DNA of 64,000 nucleotides from contig JAAVWC010000005.1 in NCBI GenBank assembly GCA_023910675.1, forward strand, positions 62,001 through 126,000, given 5' to 3'. Origin of the DNA: Gemmatimonas sp. GTDB lineage: Bacteria > Gemmatimonadota > Gemmatimonadetes > Gemmatimonadales > Gemmatimonadaceae. A program made the translations under genes and the position numbers. Position 1 is the stretch's first letter, and every line of letters starts with the position of its first letter. Of this stretch, positions 42,264 through 51,614 are shown in pieces. The notes under the pieces were generated by a model. It was given only the letters and a program-made list of their open reading frames with translations. It was not told the origin of the DNA and searched no databases.

Positions 42264-42884
42264 TCACGGGTGGAAGTTCGGGTCAGGGTGGTACGCCCGC
42301 AATAGAGGCCGGAGCGTGCGACGCGCGGTGTGCAGGTGCCAGCGGACATTCTCGGGCGAGATCCCAAGCAGGTCTGCGATCTCGGCGCCGGAATAGCCGT
42401 CGACATCGAAGAGCATGATGATCGAGCGCTGTCGCGCCGGCAGCGTATCGACGGCCTCGTGAAAGGCGTGCCAGAAGTCGGCGCTCTCCGGTTGCTGGTG
42501 CCGGTCTACCTCGGCGGTATGCAGCTCCAAAGGCTCATGGGAGCGGCGGCCGATCTTCTCCTGCTGCTGCAGGCCGAGGTTCATGAGCAGCCGAATGAAC
42601 CAGGGAGCGAACGACCGCGACCGGTCGAACTGGTCGAAGCGCTCCAGCGCCCGCAGCGCGGCGTCCTGCACCAGGTCTTCAGCATCGTTGTGGTTCTTGA
42701 GCAGGCGTCGGGCCAGCAACAGGGCGCGCGCCAGATGTGGACCCACCAGCTGGGCAAACGCGTCCCGATCGCCCAGCACCACCCTTGCGGTCAGCGCCCG
42801 CTCTTCGGCGGTCGCGAGATCGGCGGGGGCGCTGTTCGTCACAGGGGTGGCGGAGCCTGGGGCGTTGGCGTCGGCTGGTGACAT
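42264..42884 (-). CDS. ECF RNA polymerase sigma factor
   Basis: 206 residues. Region 2 (about 30-100) includes DAFAQLVGPHLARALLLARRLLKNHNDAEDLVQDAALRALERFDQFD split by the usual linker; region 4 is DTLPARQRSIIMLFDVDGYSGAEIADLLGISPENVRWHLHTARRTL. First gene of a seven-gene run ending with the outer-membrane channel, so it probably controls its own exporter operon in response to an envelope signal. Confidence 0.92.
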   Translation of the reverse strand: MSPADANAPGSATPVTNSAPADLATAEERALTARVVLGDRDAFAQLVGPHLARALLLARRLLKNHNDAEDLVQDAALRALERFDQFDRSRSFAPWFIRLLMNLGLQQQEKIGRRSHEPLELHTAEVDRHQQPESADFWHAFHEAVDTLPARQRSIIMLFDVDGYSGAEIADLLGISPENVRWHLHTARRTLRPLLRAYHPDPNFHP

Positions 42885-43019
42885 GGGTCGTTCTCACCAT
42901 GTACCGCCGAGGCTGGGGGAATGTTAGGGGGCGGTGCTAACGCCGGGCGGCGGCTGCCGGTACACCCTGCCACACGCCGCTCATGCGGTGATTCGGTGTC
43001 TGACTTTCACTCGTGGTAT

Positions 43020-43502
43020 ATGTCCCAACTTCCGAGTCTTTGGCGTACCGTGGTCGGGCTGTGTGTCGCGACGGCTCTAGGCCCCCCGTGGTGTGGCGTA
43101 CTGGGTGCACAGTCGGCCCCGCCACGCGCGCCGGACGGATTGTGGTGGGATCCACAGAAGGGGGCGGTGGTGCGCATGGGCGCCTGCGGTTCGGGCGCGG
43201 ACGCGGCGCAGGGGACATGGTGCGGCGTTCTTGTCGGACTCCCGGCGGAAAAGCCGAAGGACGGCGCCGCGCCTCGCTGTGGTTCGCGCCTGTTCCACAA
43301 CTTCACGTGGGACACTCGACAGCAACGATGGACGGGGCGGCTCAGTCCACCAGAGGCCGGGCGCACGATATCCGCTACAGCTCGCGTGACGCCCGACAGT
43401 ATGCACGTCTCGGCGCGCGTGCTGTTCGTCAGTCGCACTCTGCTGTTCGTGCGATACACCGGCACTGTAGCGGCTGGGTGCCAGCTCGGTGGTGGCGGGT
43501 AG
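43020..43502 (+). CDS. DUF2147-like exported protein
   Basis: 160 residues with a signal peptide (LWRTVVGLCVATALG ... VLGAQ). The body has the DUF2147 pattern: DGLWWDPQKGAVVRMGACG, GTWCGVLVGL, then CGSRLFHNFTW and WTGRLSPPEAGRTI. A four-Cys arrangement suggests disulfides in the periplasm. Function is unknown. It is divergent from the sigma factor gene. Confidence 0.7.
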   Translation: MSQLPSLWRTVVGLCVATALGPPWCGVLGAQSAPPRAPDGLWWDPQKGAVVRMGACGSGADAAQGTWCGVLVGLPAEKPKDGAAPRCGSRLFHNFTWDTRQQRWTGRLSPPEAGRTISATARVTPDSMHVSARVLFVSRTLLFVRYTGTVAAGCQLGGGG

Positions 43503-43579
43503 GCGCATCTCTTGCACCCACAGGAGACAGCGCCCGACACCGGTCGTGCGCCGTCGTCGCCTCTGGCCAGAGAGCACAC

Positions 43580-43978
43580 ATGAAAGGGTACATCCAGAAC
43601 ATCGAAACGATCGCGGTGGAGAACACGGCGTTCCGGCAGGTGCTGTACACTGCCAAGCACTGCCAGCTCGTGGTCATGGCGCTCAAGCCACAAGAAGAGA
43701 TCGGTGCGGAGGTGCACACGCTCGATCAATTCTTTCGCGTAGAGCAGGGCGACGGCGAGGCGATCATCGATGGTGTGCACACGACCATCCACGCCGGTTT
43801 CGCGATTGTGGTGCCAGCTGGTGCACGACACAACATTGTCAACACGAGCACCGTGCCGCTCAAGCTCTACACGCTATACGCGCCGCCCAATCATCTGGAT
43901 GGCGTGGTGCACAGAACGCGGGCTGCTGCGGAAGAAGATACCGAACACTTCGACGGCAAGACCACCGAAGGCAGGTGA
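43580..43978 (+). CDS. cupin-domain protein
   Basis: 132 residues of a single cupin barrel: VHTLDQFFRVEQGDGEAIIDG (first motif with His46) and GFAIVVPAGARHNIVNTS (second motif with His84). A metal site is likely; no further catalytic clue. It starts at the ATG following CAGAGAG and lies 77 bp after the DUF2147 gene. Confidence 0.85.
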   Translation: MKGYIQNIETIAVENTAFRQVLYTAKHCQLVVMALKPQEEIGAEVHTLDQFFRVEQGDGEAIIDGVHTTIHAGFAIVVPAGARHNIVNTSTVPLKLYTLYAPPNHLDGVVHRTRAAAEEDTEHFDGKTTEGR

Positions 43979-44148
43979 TCGATAGGCAGCACTAATCACT
44001 GCAAGAAGGAGAAGGTCTTGGACGGCGTGCAGGGGCCGCTGCCAGACTGTGGGAAACAACGGTATCCGACGCACACATGCGGCGACATCGGACCGTCCTT
44101 TCTACACGCGATCGTCGTCTGGCGACCATCACTCTCCGGAGTCATCAC

Positions 44149-44999
44149 ATGTTCCGCATCATCACTCGTTGGCGGCGTTCCGACCGGTATCGTCGGCGCG
44201 CCGCTTTGTTCACGGCGGCGGTCGGTACGCTGCAAGCCGCCACGGCGACCGCACAATCGCCGATGTCGCCTCGCGGCGTGCACGGCGTGCTCTTTGGCGG
44301 CATGGCCAGTGTACCATCGTTCCCGGGCGCCGGGACACAACAGGTCATTCCGTATGTTGCCGGACAACTCGGCGGCAACGGCTGGCAACTGGCGCTCGAT
44401 GGGACCGCGGCGCGACTCTCCATTCGCCCAGGCTCGTGGTGGGAAGCCGGTCCTGCACTCAACCTCACGTTCGGCCGCGAAGCACGGGATCTCGCGCGTA
44501 CGACCCCTGCCTCGCTCTCCAGCATCGGTCTGGCCGCCGAGCTTGGCGTGTTCGTCGCCGTCTCCCGCGGCGTGGGACTCACACCAGGCGACGAAGCACG
44601 CCTCATGCTCCAGGTGGTGCGAGATGTGAGCGCTGTGAACGACGGACACACGGCATTGCTGCGTGCGAGCTATCGTCGGCCGCTCGGCGCGCGCACGCTG
44701 CTCATTGGCAGCGCTTCCGGCACGTTCGTCGATGCCACGTGGAACCGTCGGTACTTCTCGGTAGCACCCGTCGCCTCGTCGGTCCTCACGTTGCCGGTCT
44801 TGACGGCACGGCACAGCACGGTGCGCTCGACGCTGGTGCCTCGCTGACGGCGATGTACGCCTTGAACTCGCGTTGGCAACTCGCCGGCTTCGCCAGCGCA
44901 CGGCGCCTCCTGCGCGCCGCCGCCGCCAGCCCGATTCCCAGGCAGCTTGGCGATTGACAGCAACTGAGCTTCGGTGCCGGGCTCGGCGCCGCCTTCTGA
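44149..44999 (+). pseudogene. MipA/OmpV-family outer-membrane protein, frameshifted
   Basis: A good ribosome site (GGAG) and signal peptide start an OmpV-type barrel (PYVAGQLGGNGWQLALDG, GPALNLTFGRE, ELGVFVAVSRGV). After RRYFSVAPVASSV the frame closes at 44847, but from about 44790 the frame one base earlier continues with AGLDGTAQHGALDAG, ASLTAMYALNSRWQLAGF and ASPIPRQLGD. That frame has a TGA at 44955, and the expected last strand QQLSFGAGLGAAF follows to 44999. So one base was lost and one stop gained. Confidence 0.7.
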
Positions 45000-45010
45000 C
45001 GAGGTCACTC

Positions 45011-45277
45011 ATGACGACTCCCGATTCGATGTTCATTGCCCTCGCCGACGCCGCAGTATGGCATGTTGGCGCCACGTCGCCGGTAGCCACGTTGGCGCCC
45101 GCGCCCGCGCCCGTGATCGGTTGGGGCCATATCGGCAACCTGCCAGCAGAAGGCCACATCGAGCCGCCCGTCGAGCAGGTCCCGCGGCTGTTCACTTCAC
45201 GGAACCCCCGTGGTGACCAGCTCCACATCGCGGCGATCCGTGCGAAACCGCTTCACCGCGCGCCCCGATGTGCTTGA
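45011..45277 (+). CDS. uncertain 88-aa open frame
   Basis: From an ATG following a weak GAGGTC. Product MTTPDSMFIALADAAVWHVG continues into a Pro/Ala-rich stretch and an Arg-rich end. Codon use in the second half does not look convincing, and no family is recognised. It lies between the mipA pseudogene and the SRPBCC operator and may be fossil sequence. Confidence 0.25.
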   Translation: MTTPDSMFIALADAAVWHVGATSPVATLAPAPAPVIGWGHIGNLPAEGHIEPPVEQVPRLFTSRNPRGDQLHIAAIRAKPLHRAPRCA

Positions 45278-45283
45278 CGATGG

Positions 45284-45320
45284 TAATACGTGTGCGTAGT
45301 ATACTAATACGTACACGTAG
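45284..45320. promoter_or_regulatory. paired operator upstream of SRPBCC-marR
   Basis: TAATACGTGTGCGTAG (45284-45299) and TAATACGTACACGTAG (45305-45320) are direct copies 21 bp apart, two helical turns; each contains an imperfect palindrome around TACGTGTGCGTA / TACGTACACGTA. TATACT at 45300-45305 between them looks like a -10 box, with a TTGACG at 45274. The MarR-type protein of the operon is the likely binder. Confidence 0.6.
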
Positions 45321-45344
45321 CAATAAATCCTTCCGGGAGAGTCC

Positions 45345-45791
45345 ATGTGGATGCACGACGCGCACGCTGAATCGGATCTGTCCCCTGCGGCCCTCTGGGC
45401 GCGATACGTCGACGTCCCGCGCTGGGTCGAGTGGGATCCCTCGCTCCGCCGCGCGGCGCTGGCAGGTGACTTCGTCGTTGGCGCCCCTGGCCGACTGGAA
45501 GCCCTGCATGGGCCACCGACGGCCTTCACGCTGACCCACGTGGCAGCGCCCGTACGATTTGACAGTCGCGCGGTACTGCCCCATGTCCGAGTGCCGCTGG
45601 TCCGTCTCGATTTCGAACATCGACTCACGCCCACGGCCACGGGGAAAACGCACATAGTGCATCGGGTCTGCATTTCGGGGCCATTGGGGTGGCTCGTTGC
45701 ACGACTGCTCGGACCGGTACTTGCCGCCGATGCGGACAGGGCGGTGCGCGCCCTGGCGGTGACCACGGCCGCCGAGCCGTCGCGTGTCTGA
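45345..45791 (+). CDS. SRPBCC-family (polyketide cyclase-like) protein
   Basis: 148 residues. The START-like fold is recognisable from SDLSPAALWARYVDVPRWVEWDPSL at the start and a long C-terminal helix (LGWLVARLLGPVLAADADRAV). It should form a hydrophobic ligand pocket; ligand unknown. GGGAGAG gives a strong ribosome site. It overlaps the MarR gene by 8 bp, suggesting that the two respond to the same small molecule. Confidence 0.83.
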   Translation: MWMHDAHAESDLSPAALWARYVDVPRWVEWDPSLRRAALAGDFVVGAPGRLEALHGPPTAFTLTHVAAPVRFDSRAVLPHVRVPLVRLDFEHRLTPTATGKTHIVHRVCISGPLGWLVARLLGPVLAADADRAVRALAVTTAAEPSRV

Positions 45792-46260
45792 GCGTGCCCG
45801 CGCGGCCGCCGGACGCGGGGCGGTGGCGGTGGGCTCCCGCTTTGCCGGACCCGCCGAGAGTGCAGGCTTTCTCCTCTGGCAGGTGGCATCGGCGTGGCAG
45901 CGGGCCATCCGGGCTGCGCTCGACGACCTCGATCTCACGCACGCGCAGTTTGTGTTGCTGGCGACGGTCGTGTGGCTCGCGGCCGAGTCGCCCGAGGTGC
46001 CGGTCACGCAAACCGTCGTTGCCGTGCATACCGCTACCGATGCGGTCATGACCTCGGAGGTCATGCGCACGCTCGAGCGCAAAGGATACGTCGAGCGCAA
46101 GGCGCATCCGGACGACGCGCGCGCGAAGCGCATCGTATCCACGGCGGCGGGAAGGCGTCTCGTGCGGCGCGCGCTGCCGCTGGTTGAGGCGGTGGACGCG
46201 CAATTCTTCGGGACGCCGAACCCGGCGCTACAGTCGTTGGTACAGCGGTTAACCGCCTGA
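45784..46260 (+). CDS. MarR-family transcriptional regulator
   Basis: 158 residues from a GTG overlapping the upstream stop. Winged helix: LDLTHAQFVLLATVVWL, TQTVVAVHTATDAVMTSEVMRTLERKGYVERKAHPDDARAKRIV with the wing Asp/Arg residues typical of the family, then LVEAVDAQFF for dimerisation. Likely autorepressor at the paired site upstream of the SRPBCC gene. Confidence 0.9.
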   Translation: MSERARAAAGRGAVAVGSRFAGPAESAGFLLWQVASAWQRAIRAALDDLDLTHAQFVLLATVVWLAAESPEVPVTQTVVAVHTATDAVMTSEVMRTLERKGYVERKAHPDDARAKRIVSTAAGRRLVRRALPLVEAVDAQFFGTPNPALQSLVQRLTA

Positions 46261-46294
46261 AACGGGAAAGACGCCATCCGCGCGCTTCGGGAGT

Positions 46295-48748
46295 TTACCA
46301 CCGACCAATTTCAAGTGAAAACGCCCGCCCCGGCCGTACGAGACCGGGGCTTCCATCCACACGTTGATTGTCGGTGAGGTTGTCGCCGCGCACGCGCCAT
46401 CGCCACCCGGCCAACGGGGCACCCTCGAATGTCGCGTTCCAGCGGGCTACCATGGGGACAACGACGGGAGCATTCGCGTCACAACCGGGGTCGCGGGACA
46501 GCACGCATCCCCACGCCACCGTACGCCATGCGCCAATCACACTGGCGCCCACGGTCAACTGATTTCTCCCGCGGCGCGCGGTCCAAGATACGGCACCGTT
46601 CCGCTGAGGGGCCTCCAGCGGTTCGGCTCCCACGGACAGGACGCCGCCATACTCTGACGTCAGCGTCACCACGCGCGAGCGCAGCAGCGTTCCGCTCCCG
46701 CGTCCCTCTCCCCATCTGGTGCGCAACGTGCCACTGAACTCGAGTCCGTGCGCCTCGACCGTTCCCAACACGCGATACTGAAACTCGCGTCGCGGCCCCC
46801 CGTCCACCGTATCGGCACGCCCTGTTGTGACCAGTTGAGTGAAGCCTTCGGTGCGCTGGCGATACGCCGTGATGTCGAGCGTCGCCGCTGAGCCGAATAC
46901 GCCGTTTACGCCGACTTCGGTGGCCCGCTGACGTTCGCCCGGCAGCGTCGGGTTCGCCCGCTGCAGAAAGCGGGACGTGCTTCGCGCCGCACTCATCGAC
47001 GGAGCGGGCGCGCGCGCGCTGCTGCCGTAGGCCACGCGGAGGCGCGAGGCGAGCGCGCCGAGTGCAGGCATATCGAATTGCGCCCCGGCGGACGGGAGCC
47101 AGAACCAGCGAATGTCCCGCCCCACCGCGCTGTTCCACTCTCTTCGCACACCCAGCGACCAGCGCAAGCGCGAGTGCGTCGCCTGGAGAATGGCGCTTCC
47201 GCCGACGAGGGATTGCGCGACCGAGCTGTCTCCAAGGGCGTTGGCGGTGCCGCTGCTGTCGGGTGCCGTGCGGGCCAGATGTCCGGCATCACCCGCGAGC
47301 GACAGCGACAGCGCCTTGCCCACCAAGGGGACTTCGCTGCGGTATCGGGCGGTCGATCGTTGCACGGGTCCGCGCCAGGCCACGCGAATGCTGTCGAGCA
47401 TGGAGCGACGTTGCGCCACGTTGCCGGCCTCGCGATCGGAGTAGGACACGGCCAATTGCAATGCGTGCATCGCGCGGGACCCGCCCCACTGCAGCGACAC
47501 ACCAACGTGTCCATCGCGCACCCGCTCCTCGTCCAGCGCTGGCGCACTGGCCGGCGCGGGTCGGCTGTTGCTATTCGGAGCGGCCGGGATTGGCTCGAAC
47601 GCCAGAAACTGTCGACCGGCGGCTCCGCGCACGTTGAGCTGCGCACGCCAACGCTTCGCGTCGACGCTCGCCGACCATGCGACGCCCGCCACGCGTATCG
47701 GCGTGATGCTCACGGGTACCTCCTGCTGCTCAAACGAGCCGGTCACCCCGGAGGCGAGCCGCAACCCCGGGCCACCGTTGCCTGTGCCGTCGTCCCGTTC
47801 GCCAACCGTGCGGGCCCACCGCCTGGACGCCGCGCCGTCCATCGACCACAAGGAGCCCTGTTTCCATCGAGAACCGGCGGCCCCGAGGCGCAACGACGCG
47901 AGGGAGGGCGCCGAGTCGTCACCACGCGACTCGGCCCGGGTGCTGATCGCGAGCACGCCATCGAGCGCATCGGTCCCGTACACCGAGGCGCCGGCGGCGC
48001 CGGGCAACCACTGCAGCCGCGCGATGCTGCGCATATCGAGCGCTAGAACCGACGTGGGATCGGCGGCTTCGATGCCATCGATAAAGACCTTCACTCCCGC
48101 GCCACCGTCTGCCCCGCGACCGCGCACACTGGCGATGCGCAGCGCCCCCGCGCCGCGATCCCATGCCGCCAAGCCGGGCAGCTGTCCGCGCAGCACTTCG
48201 CCTACCGACAGCGCACCACGAGTGAGCGAACCGTCGGCCTCGACCATGGTCACGGCGGCACCGGCGCCCGCGGCGACGGTTGTGAGGAGCGACGAGGACG
48301 CGGTGCGTTGCGCCTCGATGTGCTGCATCGGCAGTTGTTGCAGGCGCGCCCATTCCCCACCATCACCTTGGCGTCGCCCGTCGGCGGGTGGCGCCACGAT
48401 CAGCAGTCCGTCGCGCAGCACCGCGCGGAGTCCTGTCCCGGCAAGCACCACCCGCACTGCCGCGAGTCCATCGAATGGCTCGCACCACACCGATACACGT
48501 GTGTCCGGCAGGGCTTCGCTACTGAAGGACACCCGCCAGCCAGCCCGTACGGCGATGTCCTGCAGCGCCTGAACCAACGGCACACGATGACGGTGCCATG
48601 CGCTGCGACCGGCGGACGACTCGTCTCCCCGGCACTGTGCCACGCGCCCGTCTTCGCGAGGGCGTGGCAGCGCCTCGGCGTCGCGAACAGGAAGCACCAG
48701 CGCCGAACAGATCATCGCCTGTCGAGCAAAGCGGCGGCATGCGGTCAT
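46295..48748 (-). CDS. TonB-dependent receptor with N-terminal STN signalling domain
   Basis: 817 residues from the ATG at 48748, which overlaps the FecR stop by 4 bp. After the export signal comes a secretin/TonB short N-terminal (STN) domain (VPLVQALQDIAVRAGWRVSF, about 55-120), then the plug (VGEVLRGQLPGLAAW, VKVFIDGIEAADPTSV, GASVYGTDALDGVLAIST) and a 22-strand type barrel. The STN domain is what transducing receptors such as FecA use to signal to FecR. Substrate is probably a ferric siderophore, inferred from the module. Confidence 0.88.
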   Translation of the reverse strand: MTACRRFARQAMICSALVLPVRDAEALPRPREDGRVAQCRGDESSAGRSAWHRHRVPLVQALQDIAVRAGWRVSFSSEALPDTRVSVWCEPFDGLAAVRVVLAGTGLRAVLRDGLLIVAPPADGRRQGDGGEWARLQQLPMQHIEAQRTASSSLLTTVAAGAGAAVTMVEADGSLTRGALSVGEVLRGQLPGLAAWDRGAGALRIASVRGRGADGGAGVKVFIDGIEAADPTSVLALDMRSIARLQWLPGAAGASVYGTDALDGVLAISTRAESRGDDSAPSLASLRLGAAGSRWKQGSLWSMDGAASRRWARTVGERDDGTGNGGPGLRLASGVTGSFEQQEVPVSITPIRVAGVAWSASVDAKRWRAQLNVRGAAGRQFLAFEPIPAAPNSNSRPAPASAPALDEERVRDGHVGVSLQWGGSRAMHALQLAVSYSDREAGNVAQRRSMLDSIRVAWRGPVQRSTARYRSEVPLVGKALSLSLAGDAGHLARTAPDSSGTANALGDSSVAQSLVGGSAILQATHSRLRWSLGVRREWNSAVGRDIRWFWLPSAGAQFDMPALGALASRLRVAYGSSARAPAPSMSAARSTSRFLQRANPTLPGERQRATEVGVNGVFGSAATLDITAYRQRTEGFTQLVTTGRADTVDGGPRREFQYRVLGTVEAHGLEFSGTLRTRWGEGRGSGTLLRSRVVTLTSEYGGVLSVGAEPLEAPQRNGAVSWTARRGRNQLTVGASVIGAWRTVAWGCVLSRDPGCDANAPVVVPMVARWNATFEGAPLAGWRWRVRGDNLTDNQRVDGSPGLVRPGRAFSLEIGRW

Positions 48749-49827
48749 GGTGAATTGCTGCGCAGCCTCCACCCCGAGGGCGTTGAATCGAGCGACGCCC
48801 CCACCGTGGTGGCCAGCACATCGAACATGACGTGCGGCAACTCGCCGTCGAAGGTGACGGTGACCGGCCGCTCCTCGAGCACAGTGTCAACACGCAACGT
48901 CTGCCCCGTCCATCGGCTCAACCGTCGGGCTACTTCGCGCAATGGTTCATCGGCGAAGACCAACATGCCCTGCGGCCAGACCGTCGCACTACGCATCGCG
49001 GCCCGATCAAGCGGCGCGATGAGGCCACGATGCGCGACCATACCTCCAGTACCGACACGTAACGTATCTCGACGCACACCGACGACGACCGCACCATCCA
49101 CCACGACAACCTGCACACCATCCTCCCGTCCTCGTACCACGAACGACGTGCTGACGTCCTCCACCAGCACGTCGCGCGTCCGCACCTGAAACGCGTGGGG
49201 GCCTGCCTTCACGGTGAACATTGCGTCGCCATCGAGCTCGAGCAATCGGTGCTCTGCTCCGTACCCTCGCGCACTTCGCAGCGTACTGCCTGGCGCGAGT
49301 GTCACCCGCGAGCCATCGAAGAGCGTCACCGTACGAGGCGCCGCGCCCGGAGCGGCCGCCAGGGCCACAGCGGATACACTCGCCATGTCGGTACGGGAAA
49401 CGGTGGCCTGACGCCGCCATGCTTCCCCTCCAATGAGCGCCACGGCCAACGTCGCGGCCGCCGCCAGCCCCCAGGACCGATTGCCAAGTGGCGCCACGGA
49501 ACCAGCGAATCTGACTCGCACGGTCTTTCTCGCAGGCGGTGCGCCTGCCACTCGCGCTCGCGAACCGTCTTGTACCCCCGCAACAGAGCGGGCTACCCGA
49601 AATCGCTGCATGGCCTGTTCCGTATCCCACGAGATGCCTGGCAGTGCAGCGAGTGGTGCTGTCTCCGCCCACGCGATTCGGGCCTGTTCCAGCACTGCCT
49701 GGCCCTCTGCGGTGGAGAGCAACCATGCACGCACTGGTGAGGCAACGGGCTCATCGAGTTCTCCAGCGACGAGCCGGGTGGCTTCCAGCCAGCGGAGATC
49801 GTCTTCCCCGTGTGTCGGTTGGGCCAT
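48745..49827 (-). CDS. FecR-family anti-sigma regulator
   Basis: 360 residues. N-terminal cytoplasmic part (DDLRWLEATRLVAGELDEP), a membrane helix (LAAAATLAVALIGGEAW, about 120-136), then the periplasmic FecR domain: RTVTLFDGSRVTLAPGSTLR, RLLELDGDAMFTVKAG, VEDVSTSFVVRGREDGVQVVV and a C-terminal STN-like segment (LREVARRLSRWTGQTLRV). It links receptor occupancy to the sigma factor encoded divergently 118 bp away. Confidence 0.92.
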   Translation of the reverse strand: MAQPTHGEDDLRWLEATRLVAGELDEPVASPVRAWLLSTAEGQAVLEQARIAWAETAPLAALPGISWDTEQAMQRFRVARSVAGVQDGSRARVAGAPPARKTVRVRFAGSVAPLGNRSWGLAAAATLAVALIGGEAWRRQATVSRTDMASVSAVALAAAPGAAPRTVTLFDGSRVTLAPGSTLRSARGYGAEHRLLELDGDAMFTVKAGPHAFQVRTRDVLVEDVSTSFVVRGREDGVQVVVVDGAVVVGVRRDTLRVGTGGMVAHRGLIAPLDRAAMRSATVWPQGMLVFADEPLREVARRLSRWTGQTLRVDTVLEERPVTVTFDGELPHVMFDVLATTVGASLDSTPSGWRLRSNSP

Positions 49828-49945
49828 AAGAATTCCAGTATACGGAATAAGTCAGGGAGGCGGGTGCTGCCGGTGTCTGAATATGGAAATGGACATCACC
49901 TGCTCTCAAGGACACGTGCACGCTGTCGTACCCTGACAACCTTTC

Positions 49946-50518
49946 ATGAACGGCATGTCGATTCCTGAGCAGTCATCGAATCGCGAATGGCAGCAGGATG
50001 ACCGCATCCTCACGGACGCGTTCGACACTGTCGCGCGCGAACTCCACCCACGATTGGCGTCGGCTGCGTATCAGATCGTGCGAGACGCCGCGGCAGCCGA
50101 AGACATCGTACAGGATGCGCTACTCGCCACCTGGCGGCAACGCCGGGCCATCGACGTCCCCGCTGGCCTGCCAGCCTATCTGTTTCAAGCCTGTCGCAAT
50201 CGGGCATTCAACTACGTACGCAATCATCGTCGGCGGCAGCGTACACTGGCGAGCGACTCGGAGGCCATTGAGCACGTCGCCGACGGCGGGCCGTCTATGG
50301 AACAGGATCTCGCAGCGGCGGATCTCCAGCGGTCACTGCATGAGGCCATTGCCAAGCTCGCGCCTGGTGCACGCGAGATATTCCTGCTCAGTCGGCAGCG
50401 TGGGCTGACATACAACGAGATCGCCATGCTGCTCGACATTTCGGTGAAGACCGTCGAAACACAGATGAGCCGTGCGTTGCGGGCACTGCGACAGCGGCTG
50501 CAGGAGTGGCGATCGTGA
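49946..50518 (+). CDS. ECF sigma factor (FecI type)
   Basis: 190 residues (start ATG 49946 or 49955). Region 2: LASAAYQIVRDAAAAEDIVQDALLATW, LFQACRNRAFNYVRNHRRR; region 4: KLAPGAREIFLLSRQRGLTYNEIAMLLDISVKTVETQMSRALRAL. Divergent from its probable anti-sigma gene fecR; the shared 118-bp region should contain promoters for both directions. Confidence 0.92.
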   Translation: MNGMSIPEQSSNREWQQDDRILTDAFDTVARELHPRLASAAYQIVRDAAAAEDIVQDALLATWRQRRAIDVPAGLPAYLFQACRNRAFNYVRNHRRRQRTLASDSEAIEHVADGGPSMEQDLAAADLQRSLHEAIAKLAPGAREIFLLSRQRGLTYNEIAMLLDISVKTVETQMSRALRALRQRLQEWRS

Positions 50519-50627
50519 CGGCGTCAGGGTCGTGCGCACCGTTGGTGTGGTACAGGTAGCAGTGGGCGTCGACGTCGCGGTACACACGCCTGTGCTCTGT
50601 TCTCACATCTCTTTATAGGAGCATCAC

Positions 50628-51437
50628 ATGTTCGGGTTCTACAAGTGCGGCCGACTGGTCGTCGCGCGGGATTGGATATCGGTCGTGGCATTGGTTCTCG
50701 TGACAGCCTGCGCCAATGACGCGCCGTTGGCGCCGTCGTCGACCGACGCAGGTACGGGCGTGCTGGCGGCGCAGGTGGCGGCAAACGATAGCCTCATTCG
50801 ATCGACGACCGCCACCACGCGGAGTGCCGCGGGAGCTGGTGCAGGTACGGTGGTATCGACCGGCGCGTTGCTCTCTCGACTTCCGGCGTCGTTGGCGTTG
50901 ACGTCTGCGCAGAGGGCGCAGTTGGACACGCTGGTGGCGAAGCACGAGCAGGCCATCGCGTCTGATGTTGCCGCCTACAACGCGATTCTCGTGCAGGCAC
51001 GGTCCGCACGGGAGTCTGGGGCCACGTCGGCAAGCATCGATGCCATCATTGCCACTGGCGCGGACGTTCGAAAGCGCCTCGACGCCGCCAGCGCGGCCCA
51101 TTTCGCCGCGATCGAGGCCATCCTGTCGCCCGCGCAGCGCGAGTGGCTCGCCACATGCGCGAACGGTCCCGTGATGTCCTCCGCACAGGCAGAGCAGATC
51201 GCCACGCTCCTTCAGGCATTCTCATCGGCGACCGCGGCTGATATGGCCGCCATCGAGCAGGCCCTGGCGACGATTACGGCGCTGCGAAACGGCGCGCAGC
51301 CCGACAGCGCCATCGAGGCGCAGATCCGCAGCGTTCTCGAGCAGGTCACGCCGGCGCGTGAGCGTCTGCGAGCCGCACAGCAAAAGCTCGAGGCGGACAT
51401 CGCGAAGATCGTCGGCAACAACACCTGCGAGGGCTGA
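50628..51437 (+). CDS. lipoprotein with helical repeats, unknown
   Basis: 269 residues. Signal ends LVLVTACAND (lipid Cys about 28). The mature protein is Ala-rich and helical with SLALTSAQRAQLDTLVAKHEQAI, AILSPAQREWLATCAN and ATAADMAAIEQALATI; the L(T/S)xxQR pattern recalls Spy/LTxxQ periplasmic proteins. TATAGGAGC precedes the ATG. It follows the sigma factor gene by 109 bp and could be one of its targets. Confidence 0.68.
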   Translation: MFGFYKCGRLVVARDWISVVALVLVTACANDAPLAPSSTDAGTGVLAAQVAANDSLIRSTTATTRSAAGAGAGTVVSTGALLSRLPASLALTSAQRAQLDTLVAKHEQAIASDVAAYNAILVQARSARESGATSASIDAIIATGADVRKRLDAASAAHFAAIEAILSPAQREWLATCANGPVMSSAQAEQIATLLQAFSSATAADMAAIEQALATITALRNGAQPDSAIEAQIRSVLEQVTPARERLRAAQQKLEADIAKIVGNNTCEG

Positions 51438-51614
51438 GCCCCCTGGCGGGAGTGCTCCCGCGGCCGGATGCGTCCAAGCGCAAACGGTCGCGGGAGTTGC
51501 CATGCGTTGTGAGCGCGTAGAAATTCTTCCGGGCGCTGTGCGTTACCGTACCTCGGTAGGCCAGTGCGCCGAGCGCTGGACATCTCCGGCTTGAACACAC
51601 CACCTGATTGAATA

